A stretch of 37,395 nt of DNA from an uncultured bacterium (GCA_902776645.1 CACYQT010000049.1:1-37395); one strand, 5' to 3'. Positions 23,339 through 32,450 are shown, numbered from the stretch's first letter. Notes: generated from the letters alone by a model not told the origin. Numbers and translations are program-made.

Positions 23339-24739
23339 ATGAACCAGTTGTATCTATCCATACGCAAAAAGCATTTCGACGGGCCGGGCGGCATTCTGGA
23401 GCTACTGCCGATCGCCATCCCGATGTTTTTCTCCACTATGTTCGACATGCTGATGATGTTCATCGACAGGCTGTTTCTGTCGCATGTCGGCGTCGTTCAC
23501 CAGGCGGCGGCGATGACGGGGGGCATCACCAGCTGGATGGTCGTGTCGTTTTTCGTCGGCATCGTCGGATACAACTCCACGCTGACGGCGCAGTACTACG
23601 GCGCGGGGCAGAAATACAATTGCGTGCGGATGGTGAAGCAGTCGTTGTGGTGCGCCATCGTCAGCTATCCGCTGATCCTGCTGGTCGATTGCCTGGTGAA
23701 CGCAAGTCCCGTGTTCAGCGGTCATTCGGAACTGGAGCAGGTGCTGGAGCGCCGTTATTTCTGGTACATGGCGTTCGGCAGCGTCAATGCGTTGATGCGC
23801 TTTGTCTTCGGCGGATTCTTCACGGGAATCGGCAAGACGAAAGTGCTGATGCTGGCGAACACGGTGGCGCTATTCGTGAATGTCGTGGCCAATTGGGTGC
23901 TGATATTCGGCCATCTGGGCTGCCCGGAGTTGGGATTCGACGGCGCGGCCATCGGCACGATCATGTCCGGCGCGGCGGCGGCGATCACGCTGATGGCCGT
24001 CTATTGGCGGACACGGCTGCATCCGGAATGGGAAGGCGGGCGGAAACCGCCGATGTTCGAAAGCGACAAGTTGTTCAAGCTCATCCGCTACGGGCTGCCG
24101 CAGGGCGGCGAGAACGTGCTGAGCATGGTCTGCTTCGTGTTTCTTGTCTCGAGCTTCCATAGCTATGGCGACGACATGGCGGCCGCCACGACCATCGCCT
24201 TCAACTGGGACAGTTTCTCCTTCCATCCGCTGCTTGGCGTGCAGGTGGCCGTCAGCACATTGGTGGGGCAGGCCATGGGGGCGGGCGTGCCTGAACGGGC
24301 CGTTCGCGTCGCGCATTCCGGCTTCAAAGTCGCGTTGATCTATGCGGGATTCATGCTCCTCTTGTTTCTGAGCTGCACGGGGACGCTGGTGGGCGTTTTC
24401 ACACCGGAATCCTCCGGCCTGGACTATGGGCAGGTGCGGGAATACGCCATTCCGATGCTGCGGCTGGCGGGGCTGTATCTGTTGACGGACGCCTTGCTGA
24501 TCATCGCCTCGGGCGCGTTGCGCGGCGCGGGCGACACGTTGTGGTGCATGCTCATCCATTTCCTCAACAACGTCTTGATGACGCTTGTCATCATGCTCTG
24601 CGTGTATATCCTGAAACTGAAGCCGTTGCAGGTCTGGCTGTGCTTCGTCATCATGGGCGTGCTGAGCAGCGCCATGTTCATCGTGCGGTACAAGATGGGG
24701 CGGTGGAAGTCGTTGAGAATTATTGAAAGCGGAACTTAA
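23339..24739 (+). CDS. MATE family multidrug/toxin exporter
   Basis: The 466-aa inner-membrane protein has about 12 hydrophobic segments in two similar halves, as in MATE cation antiporters (usually 440-480 aa). Characteristic stretches are IAIPMFFSTMFDMLMMFIDRLFLSH in the first half, GFDGAAIGTIMSG, and GYGLPQGGENVL/VSTLVGQAMGAG-type motifs in the second half. It would export a toxic or signalling small molecule using a sodium or proton gradient; the substrate cannot be told. There is no Shine-Dalgarno before ATG 23339, and the predicted transcript start lies only about 3 nt upstream, so the mRNA may be leaderless. A methyltransferase gene follows 115 bp downstream. Confidence 0.93.
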   Translation: MNQLYLSIRKKHFDGPGGILELLPIAIPMFFSTMFDMLMMFIDRLFLSHVGVVHQAAAMTGGITSWMVVSFFVGIVGYNSTLTAQYYGAGQKYNCVRMVKQSLWCAIVSYPLILLVDCLVNASPVFSGHSELEQVLERRYFWYMAFGSVNALMRFVFGGFFTGIGKTKVLMLANTVALFVNVVANWVLIFGHLGCPELGFDGAAIGTIMSGAAAAITLMAVYWRTRLHPEWEGGRKPPMFESDKLFKLIRYGLPQGGENVLSMVCFVFLVSSFHSYGDDMAAATTIAFNWDSFSFHPLLGVQVAVSTLVGQAMGAGVPERAVRVAHSGFKVALIYAGFMLLLFLSCTGTLVGVFTPESSGLDYGQVREYAIPMLRLAGLYLLTDALLIIASGALRGAGDTLWCMLIHFLNNVLMTLVIMLCVYILKLKPLQVWLCFVIMGVLSSAMFIVRYKMGRWKSLRIIESGT

Positions 24740-24758
24740 TGGGACTGCTGTGACCACT

Positions 24759-24806
24759 GGGACGACTGGGACTGAAGGGCAAAACGAACAAAGTCCCAGA
24801 TGTCTC
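24759..24806. repeat. TGGGAC/GTCCCA inverted repeat between MATE and methyltransferase genes
   Basis: GGGACGACTGGGACT (24759-24773) and AGTCCCAGATGTCTC (24792-24806) pair at 12 of 15 positions. A further AGTCCCAGATGTCCC copy follows at 24810-24824. The hairpin could end MATE transcription, but no T-run follows. Confidence 0.6.
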
Positions 24807-24854
24807 ACTAGTCCCAGATGTCCCATGAAATGAATCTTGAAAACAGGAGGTACC

Positions 24855-25613
24855 ATGGAATTCAGACGAATATTTGACACCATTCCGGAGAAATTCGACA
24901 AATACCGCGTCCATTACAGCCCCGATCTGTTTGCGAAATTCATTGACATGGCGCATATCACGCCGTCGTCGTCCGTGCTCGAATTGGGGCCTGGAACAGG
25001 GCAGGCCACGGATCCGATTCTCGATACGGGCTGCGACTACAACGCGATTGAAATCGGCGACAACTTCTGCGGCGTTCTTCAACGCAAGTATGGTAATCGC
25101 AAGAACTTCACGTTGATTCACGACGATTTCATCACCCATGATTTCGGCGACAAGCGGTTTGACGCCATCTATTCGGCGGCCACCATCCAGTGGATTCCGG
25201 AAGACGTGGCGTTCAGCAAGACGTTCGCGCTGCTGAAGCCAGGCGGAATGCTTGGCATGATGCGGCTGATCGGCGATTACAAATCACCCAACGAGGCGCT
25301 GTACAGCCGCATCCAGCAGGTCTATGACACGTGGTACAAACCGGATTCGCCATACAAAATCAAATTCGGATATGAAAACGCCTTGAATTACGGATATGTC
25401 GATTTCCAGCGGCAGGCCTTCCATGGGCGGCGTGTTCTGACGACGGACGACTATGTGAACTACTGCGGGACGCACAGCGACCATCTGACCATTCCCGAAC
25501 CGTACAAGACGAAATTCTTCAACGGCTTGCGGGAGGCCGTGGACGAGTTCGGCGGCACGGTGGTCTTCAACGATACGTATGAACTCATGACCGTCCGCAA
25601 ACCGCTGGAATGA
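24855..25613 (+). CDS. SAM-dependent class I methyltransferase
   Basis: The 252-aa cytoplasmic protein has the Rossmann motif I VLELGPGTGQATD (about residues 42-54), an acidic motif II end (NAIEIGD), DDFITHDF and FDAIYSAATIQWI as motifs III/IV, and LLKPGGMLGM as the post-IV strand. This is a methyltransferase-11/25-like small-molecule enzyme. The acceptor is unknown. AGGAGG lies 5 nt before ATG 24855, which is preferred over ATG 24837. It may belong with the MATE gene, but the inverted repeat between them could separate the transcripts. A terminator follows at 25635. Confidence 0.9.
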   Translation: MEFRRIFDTIPEKFDKYRVHYSPDLFAKFIDMAHITPSSSVLELGPGTGQATDPILDTGCDYNAIEIGDNFCGVLQRKYGNRKNFTLIHDDFITHDFGDKRFDAIYSAATIQWIPEDVAFSKTFALLKPGGMLGMMRLIGDYKSPNEALYSRIQQVYDTWYKPDSPYKIKFGYENALNYGYVDFQRQAFHGRRVLTTDDYVNYCGTHSDHLTIPEPYKTKFFNGLREAVDEFGGTVVFNDTYELMTVRKPLE

Positions 25614-25634
25614 CGGATGATGCAAATAGCATCC

Positions 25635-25668
25635 AAGCCTTTCAGGCTTCTTGCTTCTTGTTTTTTTT
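25635..25668 (+). terminator. Rho-independent terminator of the methyltransferase gene
   Basis: AAGCCT TTC AGGCTT forms a 6-bp stem and 3-nt loop (25635-25649), followed by T-rich sequence ending in eight T (25661-25668). It overlaps the stop codon and last codons of sbcC on the other strand. Confidence 0.6.
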
Positions 25669-28600
25669 CATCTCTTTTTCCAGTTGTTTCCGGCGGCTTT
25701 TCTCCTCCGGGCTGATGTAGAGGACGGCGTCCGCCAGTTTGCGGACGCCTGGCCCTTCGATCGTGCTACGGCCGTTGCCGTGCTTTTCAAGGCAGAGTCG
25801 CGTCGGAATGCGCTCCTGAAGACGTTCCGCATGGGTGATGATACCGACCAGCTTGCCGTCGCCGCGAAGCTGCGACAGCGTGTTCATCGCCTCCTCTAGT
25901 TCATGGCCGTCCAGCGTGCCGAAGCCTTCGTCCAAGAAGAGACTATCGACTCTGAACTTCTCGCCGACCATGCTGGACAGGCCCAACGCGAGCGCCATGG
26001 AGATGACGAACTGCTCGCCACCGGAGAGATTCTTGCTGGTGCGGATGTCGCCGCCCAACTGGTTGTCGATGACGTCGATTTCGAGTCCGTCCGCCTCCTG
26101 ATGGGAGCACATCTGATATCTGCCGCCGAGCATGTTATGCAATTGTTCGTTGGCCTTGACGAGCAGATTCTCGAACGTGTAGGCCTGGGCGAGTTTCTTG
26201 AAATTGTCGCCGCCGATCCATTTGTGAAGACGTTCCCAACGGACGGCGTCCTTTTGCTTGGCTTCATATTCCGCCCGTAGATTTTCGGTCTTCTTCCGGT
26301 TGGCGTCGTTTGTCTCCAGAAGCTGCCGGATGCCGCCACGCTCCTCCGAAAGGTCGTTCATTTGCTTCAACAGGCTGTCTTTCTGTTCTTCAACTGACTG
26401 CCGGTCAAAATCTTGCGGCAATGAATCGATCAATATCTTCAAATTGTCTTGAAGCGTTTGGACGGACTCCAGAAGAGCCGTACGGCGTTCCTTCAGGCTT
26501 GCTTCTTTGACGACTAGACTGTCGAACTCATTCTGCGGTAGAAGATTGGCGAGATACGTTTCAATCGTCAGAGCATTGGATGACAGGACGGCGTCCATGG
26601 CGGTTTTCGTCCGATTGACATCATTCTGACGGGAAGCCAACGCCTCCGCCAGACGGGCGGCTTCCGCTTCCGCGTGATGGACGTCGTTTTCAGCAGTGGT
26701 GAACATTTTGGCGGATGCGTCCTTCGCGGCGCGCGCGGCGGTGACGGCGGCATCCAGATCATGGCGTTCATCTGCGGTCTTGCGGTCTTGATATGCTTCC
26801 TGTCTTGCTTGCTGTTTTGCCTGCAAAGCGTTTTCCGCCGCCGCTAATTCCGTTCTTTCCTGTTCAAATGTCGCGTTCTCCGCCGTTTGTTCGCCTTCCA
26901 TCGCGGCCTTTTTCTGCAAAAGTTCGGCCTGTTGTTTTTCAAAGCCTTCAACCAACGTCTTTTGTGCGTTGAATTGCTTGATTCTTGCCGAAATTTCAGC
27001 CGGAAGTTTTTCTTCGCCGTTCCATGTGAAGCCGTAATAGGCCAGATCGTCATGGAGGAGGGAGACGGCTTCTTTGAAAGTGTTAGCCTCCTGTTGGCAA
27101 ATTGCCGCCGCTTTATCGACGTCGTCTTTCAGTTTCGTGGCGATTTGGATTTGACTGTCCCGTTTTGCAACCGCCGTCTGGACAGCGCCTTGCGCATTGG
27201 CGAGAGTCAATTTCGCCTGGGCGACTGCCTGCGAGCATTTCGCCGCATCCTTGACACGTTTTTCGTATGATTTCAAAACCGTCTGGGCGTGGTCCAAATC
27301 CGGCAGGGATTCCGGCGGCAAAGAGCGATAAGGATGGTGCGTCGAACCGCAGACAGGGCAGGGCGTCCCTTCCGCGAACGACTTCAGATGTTCCTTGGGA
27401 TTCAACGCCTTAAGCAACATGACGGTCTTTTGTTGTTCATCAACGTCCTGCTGGATTTCCTCCGCCGTCCTGCCGTTGAGAATGCTTTGCAGCTCCTCCT
27501 CCGCTATATGCAGATCAGCGGTGGCCGCCGTTTCGGCGGCCTGTTTTTCCAATAATGTTTTTTGGGCGTTTTCCGCGTCAGCCTGCGCGTTGGCAAGATT
27601 GTCTTGAATCGTCTTCAGATCGGCTTCATGCCGTTTCAATTGCGCATCGTTCTTCTGGATGGCGGCGCAGGACGCCTGCCAGCCGGAGAGATTGGTTTCC
27701 AATGATTTGTCGTTTTCATGATCTTTCAGATAAGCCTCCGCGGCCTGTCTGTCCGTTGACAATTTGACAAGCTTCTTTTCCAACGAAGCAATGTCGGTCT
27801 GCCGTTTTTTCAAATTGTCTTCTATGCTATTGCATTTATTATTCAGGGCATCGCAGGTTGTTTGCAACTGATGTGCCTCCGCATCCATCCGGTCGATTTC
27901 ATGCAAGAATGGTTCCCGTGCGGCCTTCCGTTCCTCTGCTATATGCAGATTTTGTTCGTCTTTTTCGTGGATGGCCTTCGTTTCCGCGGCTTTTTGCTTC
28001 AATTGCGGAAGGTTGACGTTGACGGTGTCCAACGCCTTCCGGTCGCGTTCCTGTTCATCCGCAACTTTTTTGTAATCAAGATATAGCGGCGTCACATCGG
28101 CGGCTGTCCGCGCCGCTTCAAGGCGCGGCTTTTCCTGCGCGAATCCCGCTTCCTCCTGTGCAAGTTGTTGTTCCGCCTGTTCCTTTTCCAGCAACTGTTT
28201 CCGGCATTCGAGACGTTTGTTGTCCGTATCCAGCTGGCCTTCCAGTTGTTTTATGTTTGTTTCAAGGTTCTTCATCCCGGCGTCGATTTCAACCAGACGG
28301 TTGTTTTTCTGCAGAACCTCTTCGTCCGTAAGGATTTGAATCCCTCCCAACTGCTCCTGAAGTCTTGTGCATTCATCGACGGCCGCCTTCCGTTTTTCGG
28401 CGATTTTCTCTCCGATTCGTGAATAAATCGCCGTTCCCGTGATCTTTTCCAGAATGTCCGCCCGTTTGGCGCTTTCTTCCGAAAGGAACGCGTTGAATTT
28501 ACCCTGCGCAAGCAGAATCACCTGGCAGAACTGCTTGAAATCAAGACCCAGCAACTGCTTGATTTTGACTGTCTTGGCGCTTGTTCCCTCTTCTTTGTGG

Positions 28601-28977
28601 AGAACGCCGTTTTCCGTCCACTGGAGCCAGCAGCCGTTCTTATCGACGCTGTCGTCGTATTTCCCCCCATTGACGCCTTTCGTGACGGCTTTCAGCGTGG
28701 AATGGCTGCAATATTCGATACCATCGACCTCGAAAATCAGTTCCGCCATGCACTCCAGCGTCCCTTTGCTGGCGAATTCGGAACGTTTGTTGGACATACG
28801 GTCGGTCTGGTCGTAGAGCGCGAAGGAAATAGCGTCGAGAATGGTCGATTTACCGCTGCCGGTCTTGCCCGTGATGGCGAAAAGCGGGCTGTTGACATAG
28901 GCGGCGTCTTGGAAATCAATTTCCCACGCGCCATAGATGGAATTCATGTTCTGGATGGTCAACTTCTTGATTCTCAT
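25642..28977 (-). CDS. sbcC: SbcC, ATPase subunit of the SbcCD nuclease
   Basis: The 1111-aa SMC-like ATPase works with SbcD (Mre11-like) to open and cut DNA hairpins and protein-blocked ends. Walker A GKTGSGKST lies at 37-45, long coiled coils fill about 180-950, and the zinc hook CPVC sits near residue 540 at the coiled-coil apex. The ABC signature LSGGEQF is near 985 and Walker B LFLDEGFGTLD near 1013. The length is usual for the family (about 1050-1200). GGCGGAAG precedes the ATG at 28977; sbcD lies 15 bp upstream on the same strand. Its 3' end overlaps a terminator of the convergent methyltransferase gene. Confidence 0.97.
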   Translation of the reverse strand: MRIKKLTIQNMNSIYGAWEIDFQDAAYVNSPLFAITGKTGSGKSTILDAISFALYDQTDRMSNKRSEFASKGTLECMAELIFEVDGIEYCSHSTLKAVTKGVNGGKYDDSVDKNGCWLQWTENGVLHKEEGTSAKTVKIKQLLGLDFKQFCQVILLAQGKFNAFLSEESAKRADILEKITGTAIYSRIGEKIAEKRKAAVDECTRLQEQLGGIQILTDEEVLQKNNRLVEIDAGMKNLETNIKQLEGQLDTDNKRLECRKQLLEKEQAEQQLAQEEAGFAQEKPRLEAARTAADVTPLYLDYKKVADEQERDRKALDTVNVNLPQLKQKAAETKAIHEKDEQNLHIAEERKAAREPFLHEIDRMDAEAHQLQTTCDALNNKCNSIEDNLKKRQTDIASLEKKLVKLSTDRQAAEAYLKDHENDKSLETNLSGWQASCAAIQKNDAQLKRHEADLKTIQDNLANAQADAENAQKTLLEKQAAETAATADLHIAEEELQSILNGRTAEEIQQDVDEQQKTVMLLKALNPKEHLKSFAEGTPCPVCGSTHHPYRSLPPESLPDLDHAQTVLKSYEKRVKDAAKCSQAVAQAKLTLANAQGAVQTAVAKRDSQIQIATKLKDDVDKAAAICQQEANTFKEAVSLLHDDLAYYGFTWNGEEKLPAEISARIKQFNAQKTLVEGFEKQQAELLQKKAAMEGEQTAENATFEQERTELAAAENALQAKQQARQEAYQDRKTADERHDLDAAVTAARAAKDASAKMFTTAENDVHHAEAEAARLAEALASRQNDVNRTKTAMDAVLSSNALTIETYLANLLPQNEFDSLVVKEASLKERRTALLESVQTLQDNLKILIDSLPQDFDRQSVEEQKDSLLKQMNDLSEERGGIRQLLETNDANRKKTENLRAEYEAKQKDAVRWERLHKWIGGDNFKKLAQAYTFENLLVKANEQLHNMLGGRYQMCSHQEADGLEIDVIDNQLGGDIRTSKNLSGGEQFVISMALALGLSSMVGEKFRVDSLFLDEGFGTLDGHELEEAMNTLSQLRGDGKLVGIITHAERLQERIPTRLCLEKHGNGRSTIEGPGVRKLADAVLYISPEEKSRRKQLEKEMKKNKKQEA

Positions 28978-28992
28978 TGTCTTCCGCCTATG

Positions 28993-30255
28993 TCATTGCG
29001 CATTTTGATCATCATCTCCGCAGGCTTGTAACGCTTCCAGCAGTTTCATTCTATACCATTGGCGGTCTTCGGGGGAAATCAACGGATTGCCGTCGGCTTC
29101 CGCCGACGGATCGGACAGGCTGTTCAGAAAATCGTCGAACAGTTTTTCAGGCGTCATCTCCTGCAGTTTTTTGCCTGATTTGGCGAATTTGGCCAGCTGT
29201 GGATTCAGGGCCTGATTCTTGCAGACGACGATGTCCAACGGCGAATCATCGCCCAGAAGCTGTGTCAGATGGTTCTTCAAGTCCGGGTAGAACATTCCCG
29301 TGTTGACAACGGCCAGCCATAGCGGATTGCCATTGTTTTCTTGTTGACGTTTCGCTTTCAAAGCCATTAAGCCTTGCTCCAACTCTTCCACATTCCCTTG
29401 CAGAACAGCCATTTCGGACAGTTCTGGAACATCCTGCGCGGTGATTGGCATTCTGCGGAAATCGTTGGGTGTATCCGTATTCCAAAGGATGAATTCTTTG
29501 TCTTTATCACATTCCGCAAAACTCATTTTCATGAGCGAACCTGCATAGCGGACATTTTCCAGGCCATTGACAATCTGCGCACGATGAAGATGCCCCAACG
29601 CCAAATAATCAATATCGGCCAATGGAAGCATCTCGACATGAATGGAATGCAGATTGCCGCGCAGGACGCTGTCATCCGAACCTTTGCCGCCGACCGCGAA
29701 GAAATGCCCCATCGCGATCAACGGCAAATCCGGATATTTTGTTTTCGCCAAATCCACGACGCGACGGTAGTGGTTGACGACATATTGTTCGTATGCGGCG
29801 TCCTGTTCCGCCTGCGTCTTGCCCGGCAGGCCTGGGCTGACGAGATACGGGACGGCGCAGGCAACTGTTTCGATTTTTCCATTTTCCTTCAACGGAATGA
29901 CTTCCCGCTCGAGAGCGTTTTCGTTTGCTGATCCGATGACATGGATGTTCAGCAGTTCCAGAAGGCCTGCCGGCGCTTCCAGATACGATGGCGAATCATG
30001 GTTTCCCGCGATGATGACGACGTTCTCCACATTTGTGTTTTCTCGCAGCGATTTGAGAAAATCGTAATATTGACGAGTCGCCTGGTTGGATGGTGCATGG
30101 CTGTCGAAAACGTCGCCTGATACGAGCAGCGTGTTGACGTTTTCCCGCTGGATGGTCTTGATGATAAACTGCAGTAAGGCGGCGGCTTCGTCTATACGCC
30201 GCCGCCCCTCCATCTCGGAGCCAAGATGCCAGTCGGATGTGTGAAGGAACAACAT
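28993..30255 (-). CDS. sbcD: SbcD, nuclease subunit of SbcCD
   Basis: The 420-aa Mre11-type metallophosphoesterase has the metal ligands HTSDWH (D8, H10), SGDVFD (~46-51), AGNHD (~83-87) and GHLHRA, followed by a capping/C-terminal region that binds SbcC coiled coils. MLFLHTSDWHLG is the normal family start, so 30255 is used; an upstream in-frame ATG (30348) would add an unrelated extension. It overlaps no neighbour and leads into sbcC 15 bp later, the usual order of this two-gene operon. A weak minus-strand TTGCAT/TATATT promoter lies near 30310-30330. Confidence 0.96.
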   Translation of the reverse strand: MLFLHTSDWHLGSEMEGRRRIDEAAALLQFIIKTIQRENVNTLLVSGDVFDSHAPSNQATRQYYDFLKSLRENTNVENVVIIAGNHDSPSYLEAPAGLLELLNIHVIGSANENALEREVIPLKENGKIETVACAVPYLVSPGLPGKTQAEQDAAYEQYVVNHYRRVVDLAKTKYPDLPLIAMGHFFAVGGKGSDDSVLRGNLHSIHVEMLPLADIDYLALGHLHRAQIVNGLENVRYAGSLMKMSFAECDKDKEFILWNTDTPNDFRRMPITAQDVPELSEMAVLQGNVEELEQGLMALKAKRQQENNGNPLWLAVVNTGMFYPDLKNHLTQLLGDDSPLDIVVCKNQALNPQLAKFAKSGKKLQEMTPEKLFDDFLNSLSDPSAEADGNPLISPEDRQWYRMKLLEALQACGDDDQNAQ

Positions 30256-30357
30256 TTTTCCAATGTGTAATGATAAATGAGTAATGAGTAATTTAGGTAT
30301 AAAATATACACAAGAGGCGGGAAAATGCAACATGATACACGGCATCATGGAAAACAG

Positions 30358-30375
30358 ATGAGATTGTTATCTCAT
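30358..30375. other. Perfect hairpin upstream of the membrane-protein pair
   Basis: ATGAGAT TGTT ATCTCAT is a 7-bp stem with a 4-nt loop, about 100 bp from the sbcD start and 115 bp before the gene at 30489. It may be an operator; a GTATAAAATATAC palindrome lies nearby at about 30298-30310. Confidence 0.3.
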
Positions 30376-30488
30376 TCCAAATAATTTGTGGCAGCAAGGC
30401 GTTTTTATTGTGAAATGCAGATTACCGTTGCCGCGTAGCAAGAAGCCTTTCTTGATGAGATTTTCAAAAATAAAAGGTGGATGGTTGA

Positions 30489-30914
30489 ATGGAATCGATT
30501 GCTTTTTCTTGGAAGTGTGTGAAGTGGTATTGGCCATGCTTTCTACTTATTGCTTCAGGCGTTGTCTGGTTTGTCTTTTTCATGAAAGCTATACAGAGGA
30601 GAAGGAATTTAAAGGAAACGGATAAAAAGACCATATTGAACATTCTGATTGTGATGTACTTGCTACAGTGCATCGTTCTTTGGTTGTATGGATATTCTTT
30701 CTTGTACTATCTATTGGGAATCAATATTGATAAATATTTCATATTGGTACGCAATTTTATGTTTGTCAATTGGTTAGTGTGGTTGGTAAACATGGTGACA
30801 TTGGTTGCAGTAATCCCGAGAGAATATAAGACGCTCAGATGGGCTGGTCTTGAGGTTTTCTTTTGCCAATTGTTTGTGTATGGGATTGCATTTGCTCATT
30901 TTGGTCATTATTAG
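30489..30914 (+). CDS. Small four-helix membrane protein, unknown
   Basis: The 141-aa protein has four hydrophobic segments (about 15-32, 48-70, 88-108, 118-137) and basic loops (QRRRNLKETDKK, REYKTLR), indicating an integral inner-membrane protein. AAGGTGG lies about 9 nt before ATG 30489. It resembles the next protein in topology, and its C-terminal half aligns loosely with it (NWLVWLV..VTLVAV and a Y-K loop). No known family was recognised. The genes are AT-rich compared with the sbc genes. Confidence 0.75.
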   Translation: MESIAFSWKCVKWYWPCFLLIASGVVWFVFFMKAIQRRRNLKETDKKTILNILIVMYLLQCIVLWLYGYSFLYYLLGINIDKYFILVRNFMFVNWLVWLVNMVTLVAVIPREYKTLRWAGLEVFFCQLFVYGIAFAHFGHY

Positions 30915-30953
30915 AGGCAGTTTGAACTTCCACTTTCAATCCAATGGATAATT

Positions 30954-31430
30954 ATGGAAATAGTTATTGCTTTATATGCATTGTTTATCCTGACCGCTGT
31001 CATAAGTTTGGGAATGTACATTTTCCCAATAAGCCTCATGGCTATATGGATGTTGGATTTACTGTATATACTATGTGCCTTAGTGTGGTTGGGCATGTTC
31101 ATCTGGACGGTTCCGTGGCGAAATCTCAAATTGCTCAAAGAACTGAGGATGCTGGGCTTCATGAGTTTCATGTATCTTTTAAAGGCTATTTTACTGGTGT
31201 TCTATAGGCCGAGTTTGAAAGGTTTTTCCACATGCGGATCATCCGATGTGATGTTGCAAAGCATTTTTTACGGAAATTGGCTTATTTGTTTATTGATTCT
31301 GTTAACATCCATGGTAGCGATTGAGTTTGGTTATAAAAAACATGGATATATCACGCTGTTATTGTCTGGTATACAGGCAATAGTCTATGGGGCGGTATTT
31401 GTATTGGTTGATAGGATTGGAAATATATAG
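30954..31430 (+). CDS. Small four-helix membrane protein, divergent paralogue of its neighbour
   Basis: The 158-aa protein has four hydrophobic segments (about 3-25, 29-50, 70-86, 108-150 as two). MYLL followed later by NWLICLLILLTSMVAIEFGYKK matches MYLL and NWLVWLVNMVTLVAVIPREYK in the 141-aa protein at equivalent positions, suggesting duplication and strong divergence. There is only a weak ribosome site (GGA at about 7 nt). The 39-bp gap from the previous gene and the 17-bp gap to the GNAT gene suggest one operon. Function unknown. Confidence 0.72.
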   Translation: MEIVIALYALFILTAVISLGMYIFPISLMAIWMLDLLYILCALVWLGMFIWTVPWRNLKLLKELRMLGFMSFMYLLKAILLVFYRPSLKGFSTCGSSDVMLQSIFYGNWLICLLILLTSMVAIEFGYKKHGYITLLLSGIQAIVYGAVFVLVDRIGNI

Positions 31431-31447
31431 GCTGGAAGAGGCGGAAC

Positions 31448-32005
31448 ATGAATCATGCATATATCATCAAAACTCCAGAAAGCGATGCGGAAATTCACAG
31501 TATGTGGCGGTTGAACCACGCGGTTTTCGCGGAGGAATATCCGCAGCATCCTGCGGAACCGGATGGTTTCCTGATTGACAAGTTTCACGACAAGAACATC
31601 TACCGCATCGCATGGGATGGGAAGAACGTACTGGGCATGATTTCCGCCCATTGGCGGCCGCCGTTCTCCGCCGTGGCGAAATTTGGGAATACCGTGGAAC
31701 GTCATATTATTGATGGAAAGACGGCGGAAATCCGCCTGCTGGCGTTGCGGAAAGACGTTCGCGGTACATCGCTGGCGGTGCAGTTGGCTGTGTCATTGAT
31801 GACGGAATTGCAGTCGCTTGGAATGGAACGTCTAGTCATTTCCGGCATTTCCGTGCAAGTGCGTTTTTACCGTCATGTCGGTTTTGAAATCGTCGGCGAA
31901 CCTGTTTCGGAGAACGGCATTGTGTTCTATCCGATGATCGGTCGTTTGGATAAGATATTATCCAGAAAGGACATCTGCGAACGGTATGCGTGTTGTTTGA
32001 AATAG
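31448..32005 (+). CDS. GNAT/N-acyl amino acid synthase-like acyltransferase
   Basis: The 185-aa cytoplasmic protein resembles the acyl-homoserine-lactone-synthase/FeeM-type branch of GNAT folds more than ordinary acetylases. It begins with an R-x-x-V-F-A-E-E-like stretch (LNHAVFAEEYPQH), then GFLIDKFHDKNIYRIAWDG, a strand ending GMISAHWRPPFS, EIRLLALRKDVRG and FYRHVGFEIVGE. FeeM-like enzymes join fatty acyl-ACP to amino acids; that reaction here is inference. AGGCGGA precedes ATG 31448 at short spacing. The position behind two small membrane proteins could fit a lipid-linked product. Confidence 0.75.
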   Translation: MNHAYIIKTPESDAEIHSMWRLNHAVFAEEYPQHPAEPDGFLIDKFHDKNIYRIAWDGKNVLGMISAHWRPPFSAVAKFGNTVERHIIDGKTAEIRLLALRKDVRGTSLAVQLAVSLMTELQSLGMERLVISGISVQVRFYRHVGFEIVGEPVSENGIVFYPMIGRLDKILSRKDICERYACCLK

Positions 32006-32024
32006 ATTTTGAGTGGCTAAATCT

Positions 32025-32220
32025 ACAACCAGACCATTGAATTGGAACCACGAAAAGCACGAAATGCACGAAAATTATTTTTGATTCAAGGCACCACAGA
32101 AGACACAGATTACACTGAATGCCTCGCCGTCGGGCTGACAAACTCCTATAGATTTTGCTTGTATAGAATGAATTCCGAAAGCTGAAGAGCCCAACGGCTC
32201 CGACGGCTCGGCGGTTGTCA
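32025..32220 (+). repeat. Intergenic repeat element, copy C
   Basis: CTACAACCAGACCATTGAAT leads into GAACCACGAAAAGCACGAAA and ACACAGATTACACTGAAT words. The arms GCCGTCGGGC (32126-32135) and GCTCCGACGGC (32197-32207) pair over 10 bp with one bulged T, across 61 nt. CTATAGATT follows the left arm, as in copy E. Confidence 0.85.
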
Positions 32221-32275
32221 TCGCTTCGCGAGGTGAAAAGGATGTCATGCGGAAGCTCGTAGCCTATTATGGAAA

Positions 32276-32330
32276 GAAAAATCTTTTTCAGAAAACAGGA
32301 AAAAATGAATGATAGTAGTACAGATTTTTT
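32276..32330 (+). repeat. Dispersed repeat, copy 2
   Basis: GAAAAATCTTT, GAAAACAGGAAAAAATGAAT and TAGTACAGATTT occur in the same order as at 14881-14932, where the shared ATG is a gene start. Here no long frame follows. Confidence 0.7.
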
Positions 32331-32344
32331 ATCACAAAACACTC

Positions 32345-32450
32345 AAAAAAAACTCGCCGCCGGGCTAACTACATCATGATGATTCAATTATGCAACAAAA
32401 TGTTGATTACGAATGAACCAAACGGCTCCGGCTGCTGCTGCGGTTGTTGA
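32345..32450 (+). repeat. Intergenic repeat element, copy D
   Basis: Arms GCCGCCGGGC (32356-32365) and GCTCCGGCTGC (32425-32435) pair with one mismatch and the same bulged T, 59 nt apart. The leading ACCACGAA part is missing, so this copy is shortened. Confidence 0.75.

Noticed and set aside
23870..24901. 343-aa open frame antisense to the MATE gene
   Set aside because: The MATE frame has clear membrane segments; the antisense product is H/Q/R-rich without a domain.
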